A stretch of DNA of 64,000 bases, taken from SPJN01 sp965229935 (GTDB lineage: Bacteria; Pseudomonadota; Alphaproteobacteria; SPJN01). Where the stretch lies: NCBI GenBank assembly GCA_965229935.1, contig CBDDKB010000002.1, positions 62,001 to 126,000 on the forward strand, in the 5' to 3' direction. Position 1 is the stretch's first letter, and the number at the start of each line of letters is the position of its first letter. The position numbers were made by a program, and so were the translations under genes. Below, piece after piece: positions 62,332 to 64,000 of this stretch. A model generated the notes under the pieces. It was given only the letters and a program-made list of their open reading frames with translations. It ran no database searches and was not told the DNA's origin.

Positions 62332-64000
62332 ATGTCTCGCATTTCTATTCCCCTTTGCGTCGCCCTGTTGGGGACCGCATTTCTGGCCGCCTGTGATGAT
62401 GGGGGCCAGCAAGCGGCAAGGGCGCCGATTGATCCGAATGCTGACAGTGCAGGCCATGTCGCCCCCAGCGAGGCAACGGCAGCAAAAAATAGGGCGGTCT
62501 ATGATGAGTTGCCCTTTGCGAATGAGCAGGACTTTGAATTTGCGACCCGTGGCTTGATCGCGAGTGATCCTGATCTTGATATTGTGGCTGACCCGATGGG
62601 CTCAATCTGGCGGGTGAAGGATTACGCCTTTATCAAGGGTGATGCGCCAGCCAGCGTCAATCCCAGTCTGTGGCGTCAGGCCAAGCTGAACAATATTCAT
62701 GGCCTGTTTGAAGTGATGCCGGGCATTTATCAAATTCGCGGTTATGACCTTGCCAATATGTCCTTTATTCGTGGCAAAACCGGGTGGATTGTGGTGGACC
62801 CGCTGACCTCGGCTGAAACCGCTGCGGCGGGACTTGCCATGGTGCGCAAGCATTTGGGCGATTTACCAATTGTGGCGGTGATTTTCACCCATTCACATGT
62901 TGACCATTTTGGCGGCGTGTTGGGCCTGTTCGATGATGGCAAGATCCCTGAAGGGCTGCCGATCTATGCTCCCGAAGGGTTTATTGAGGAAGCCGTGAGC
63001 GAGAATGTGATCGCCGGGGCAGTGATGGGACGCCGTGCATCCTATATGTATGGGATGCAGCTTGAACGGTCTGCGCGCGGTCATGTTGGATCGGGGCTAG
63101 GCAAGCACCCTGCGCGCGGCAATGTTGGAATTGCTGCGCCGACAGTGATTATTGATCATACTATTCAGGCCGAAATGATAGATGGCATTGCCTTTGATTT
63201 TCAGTTTGTCCCAGAATCGGAAGCGCCCGCCGAATTGGTGTTTTACCTGCCTGAGTTTCAGGCATTCTGTGGGGCAGAGATTGTCTCACGCAATATGCAT
63301 AATCTGTACACGCTGCGCGGTGCAAAGGTACGTGATGCCCTGAAATGGTCTGCCTATTTGCAAGAAACCGTTGATTTGTTTGCAGGCAAAACCGATGTGA
63401 TTTTTAATTCCCATCATTGGCCGGTGTTCGGCAAGGGTGCTGCGCGTGATTATCTGACCAAGCAGCGTGATACCTATAAATTCATTCATGACCAGACACT
63501 GCGCTATGCTGGCCAAGGCTATACACCCGGTGAAATTGCCGAGATGATTGAGCTGCCGCCGTCGCTGGCAAACAGCTTTGCCAATCGCGGCTATTACGGC
63601 ACGGTTCGTCACAATTCGCGTGCGGTCTATCAATTCTATTTCGGCTGGTATGATGGCAATCCAGTCAATTTGAATCCCCTGCCGCCTGAGCAGGCCGCGA
63701 CATTGTATGTCGAGGCTATTGGTGGCCTGGAGGCCGTATTGGATTTGGCCCAGGCAGCCTATGACAAGGGCGAGTATCGGTGGAGTGCAGAACTAGCCCA
63801 TCGTGCGGTCTTTGCCGCGCCTGACAGTGCTGAGGCAGCCGCCTTGCTAGCGGCAAATTTTGATCAGATGGGCTATCAGGCAGAATCAGGGCCATGGCGT
63901 GATGTCTATCTAACCGGCGCTTATGAGCTGCGCCACGGCGCCAAGGGCGAACCGATTGAGGCAACGGGCGGCGGGCTGCTCGACCATATTTCGATGGGCC
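62332..64000 (+). CDS. Alkylsulfatase (SdsA1-like), lipoprotein, C-terminus beyond window
   Basis: At least 556 residues, open at the right edge. A lipobox 'LAAC' puts Cys21 at the mature N-terminus. The metallo-beta-lactamase core has 'THSHVDH' (186-192), then 'FCGAEIVSRNMHNLYTLRGA' and 'NSHHWPVFG', all hallmarks of SdsA1-type alkyl/aryl sulfatases that cleave sulfate esters with two zinc ions. A helical dimerisation region follows ('YRWSAELAHRAVFAAP'). The SCP2-like C-terminal domain is expected beyond the window. It lies downstream of the TPR gene by 19 bp. Confidence 0.92.
   Translation, partial: MSRISIPLCVALLGTAFLAACDDGGQQAARAPIDPNADSAGHVAPSEATAAKNRAVYDELPFANEQDFEFATRGLIASDPDLDIVADPMGSIWRVKDYAFIKGDAPASVNPSLWRQAKLNNIHGLFEVMPGIYQIRGYDLANMSFIRGKTGWIVVDPLTSAETAAAGLAMVRKHLGDLPIVAVIFTHSHVDHFGGVLGLFDDGKIPEGLPIYAPEGFIEEAVSENVIAGAVMGRRASYMYGMQLERSARGHVGSGLGKHPARGNVGIAAPTVIIDHTIQAEMIDGIAFDFQFVPESEAPAELVFYLPEFQAFCGAEIVSRNMHNLYTLRGAKVRDALKWSAYLQETVDLFAGKTDVIFNSHHWPVFGKGAARDYLTKQRDTYKFIHDQTLRYAGQGYTPGEIAEMIELPPSLANSFANRGYYGTVRHNSRAVYQFYFGWYDGNPVNLNPLPPEQAATLYVEAIGGLEAVLDLAQAAYDKGEYRWSAELAHRAVFAAPDSAEAAALLAANFDQMGYQAESGPWRDVYLTGAYELRHGAKGEPIEATGGGLLDHISMG

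Noticed and set aside
1..64000. CRISPR array
   Set aside because: No regularly spaced direct repeats of 25-40 bp were seen and no cas genes are present.

Overview
The window looks like a chromosome segment of a Gram-negative, aerobic, probably marine alphaproteobacterium. Three large TonB-dependent receptors carry the 'LDEIVVTAQKR' plug start typical of Sphingomonadales/Caulobacterales/Kordiimonadales-like genomes. There are many TetR regulators, Rieske, intradiol and MpaB-type oxygenases, and a moderate GC content. The order cannot be fixed from sequence alone, and a gammaproteobacterium is not excluded.

Layout. 0-2.4 kb: small membrane protein, Rieske oxygenase and a divergent TetR regulator. 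2.5-9.0 kb: a glycan synthase-like locus with a processive membrane GT2 glycosyltransferase diverging from an outer-membrane barrel-like protein, a UDP-sulfoquinovose synthase (sqdB) and a BcsB-like periplasmic protein. Together these suggest a synthase-dependent polysaccharide carrying a sulfonated sugar. 9.1-16 kb: YtoQ, a lipoprotein, an FMN-binding glutamate synthase-like protein, DUF4153 and DUF3604 proteins. 16-34 kb: a catabolic/uptake region with three TonB receptors, four regulators (three TetR, one AraC), an MpaB/Lcp-like oxygenase, an intradiol dioxygenase-like protein, an enoyl-reductase-like protein, an alpha/beta hydrolase, a START-domain protein and a PF10118 metal hydrolase. 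Several regulators have perfect or near-perfect dyads beside them. 34.2 kb: a pilin-like exported protein with a clear terminator.

34.8-51.2 kb: an integrated island of about 16.4 kb, bounded by a 15-bp direct repeat that is the 3' end of tRNA-Thr(TGT). It holds a P4-type integrase, two small DNA-binding proteins, a HUH-like (HVH...YxxK) replication-type protein followed by a large hairpin, a DUF4041/GIY-YIG protein, a HIRAN protein and a complete type I restriction-modification system. It also holds a tightly coupled four-gene operon of nucleotide-metabolism-like proteins: an exonuclease-DUF429-P-loop kinase fusion, a short PurA/PurZ-like protein with the catalytic Asp replaced by Ser, a membrane-anchored dCTP-deaminase-fold protein lacking the usual catalytic Glu, and a deoxynucleoside kinase. 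This operon is the best candidate for an undescribed, probably anti-phage, system.

51.2-64 kb: tRNA-Thr, M19 dipeptidase, sulfatase, amidase, aminopeptidase N, an SDR plus ferritin-like pair under a TetR regulator with its own dyad, a TPR protein, and an alkylsulfatase running off the right edge. Start sites were moved from the longest possible reading frame to an internal ATG/GTG wherever ribosome-binding sequences, overlaps or conserved N-termini favoured it.
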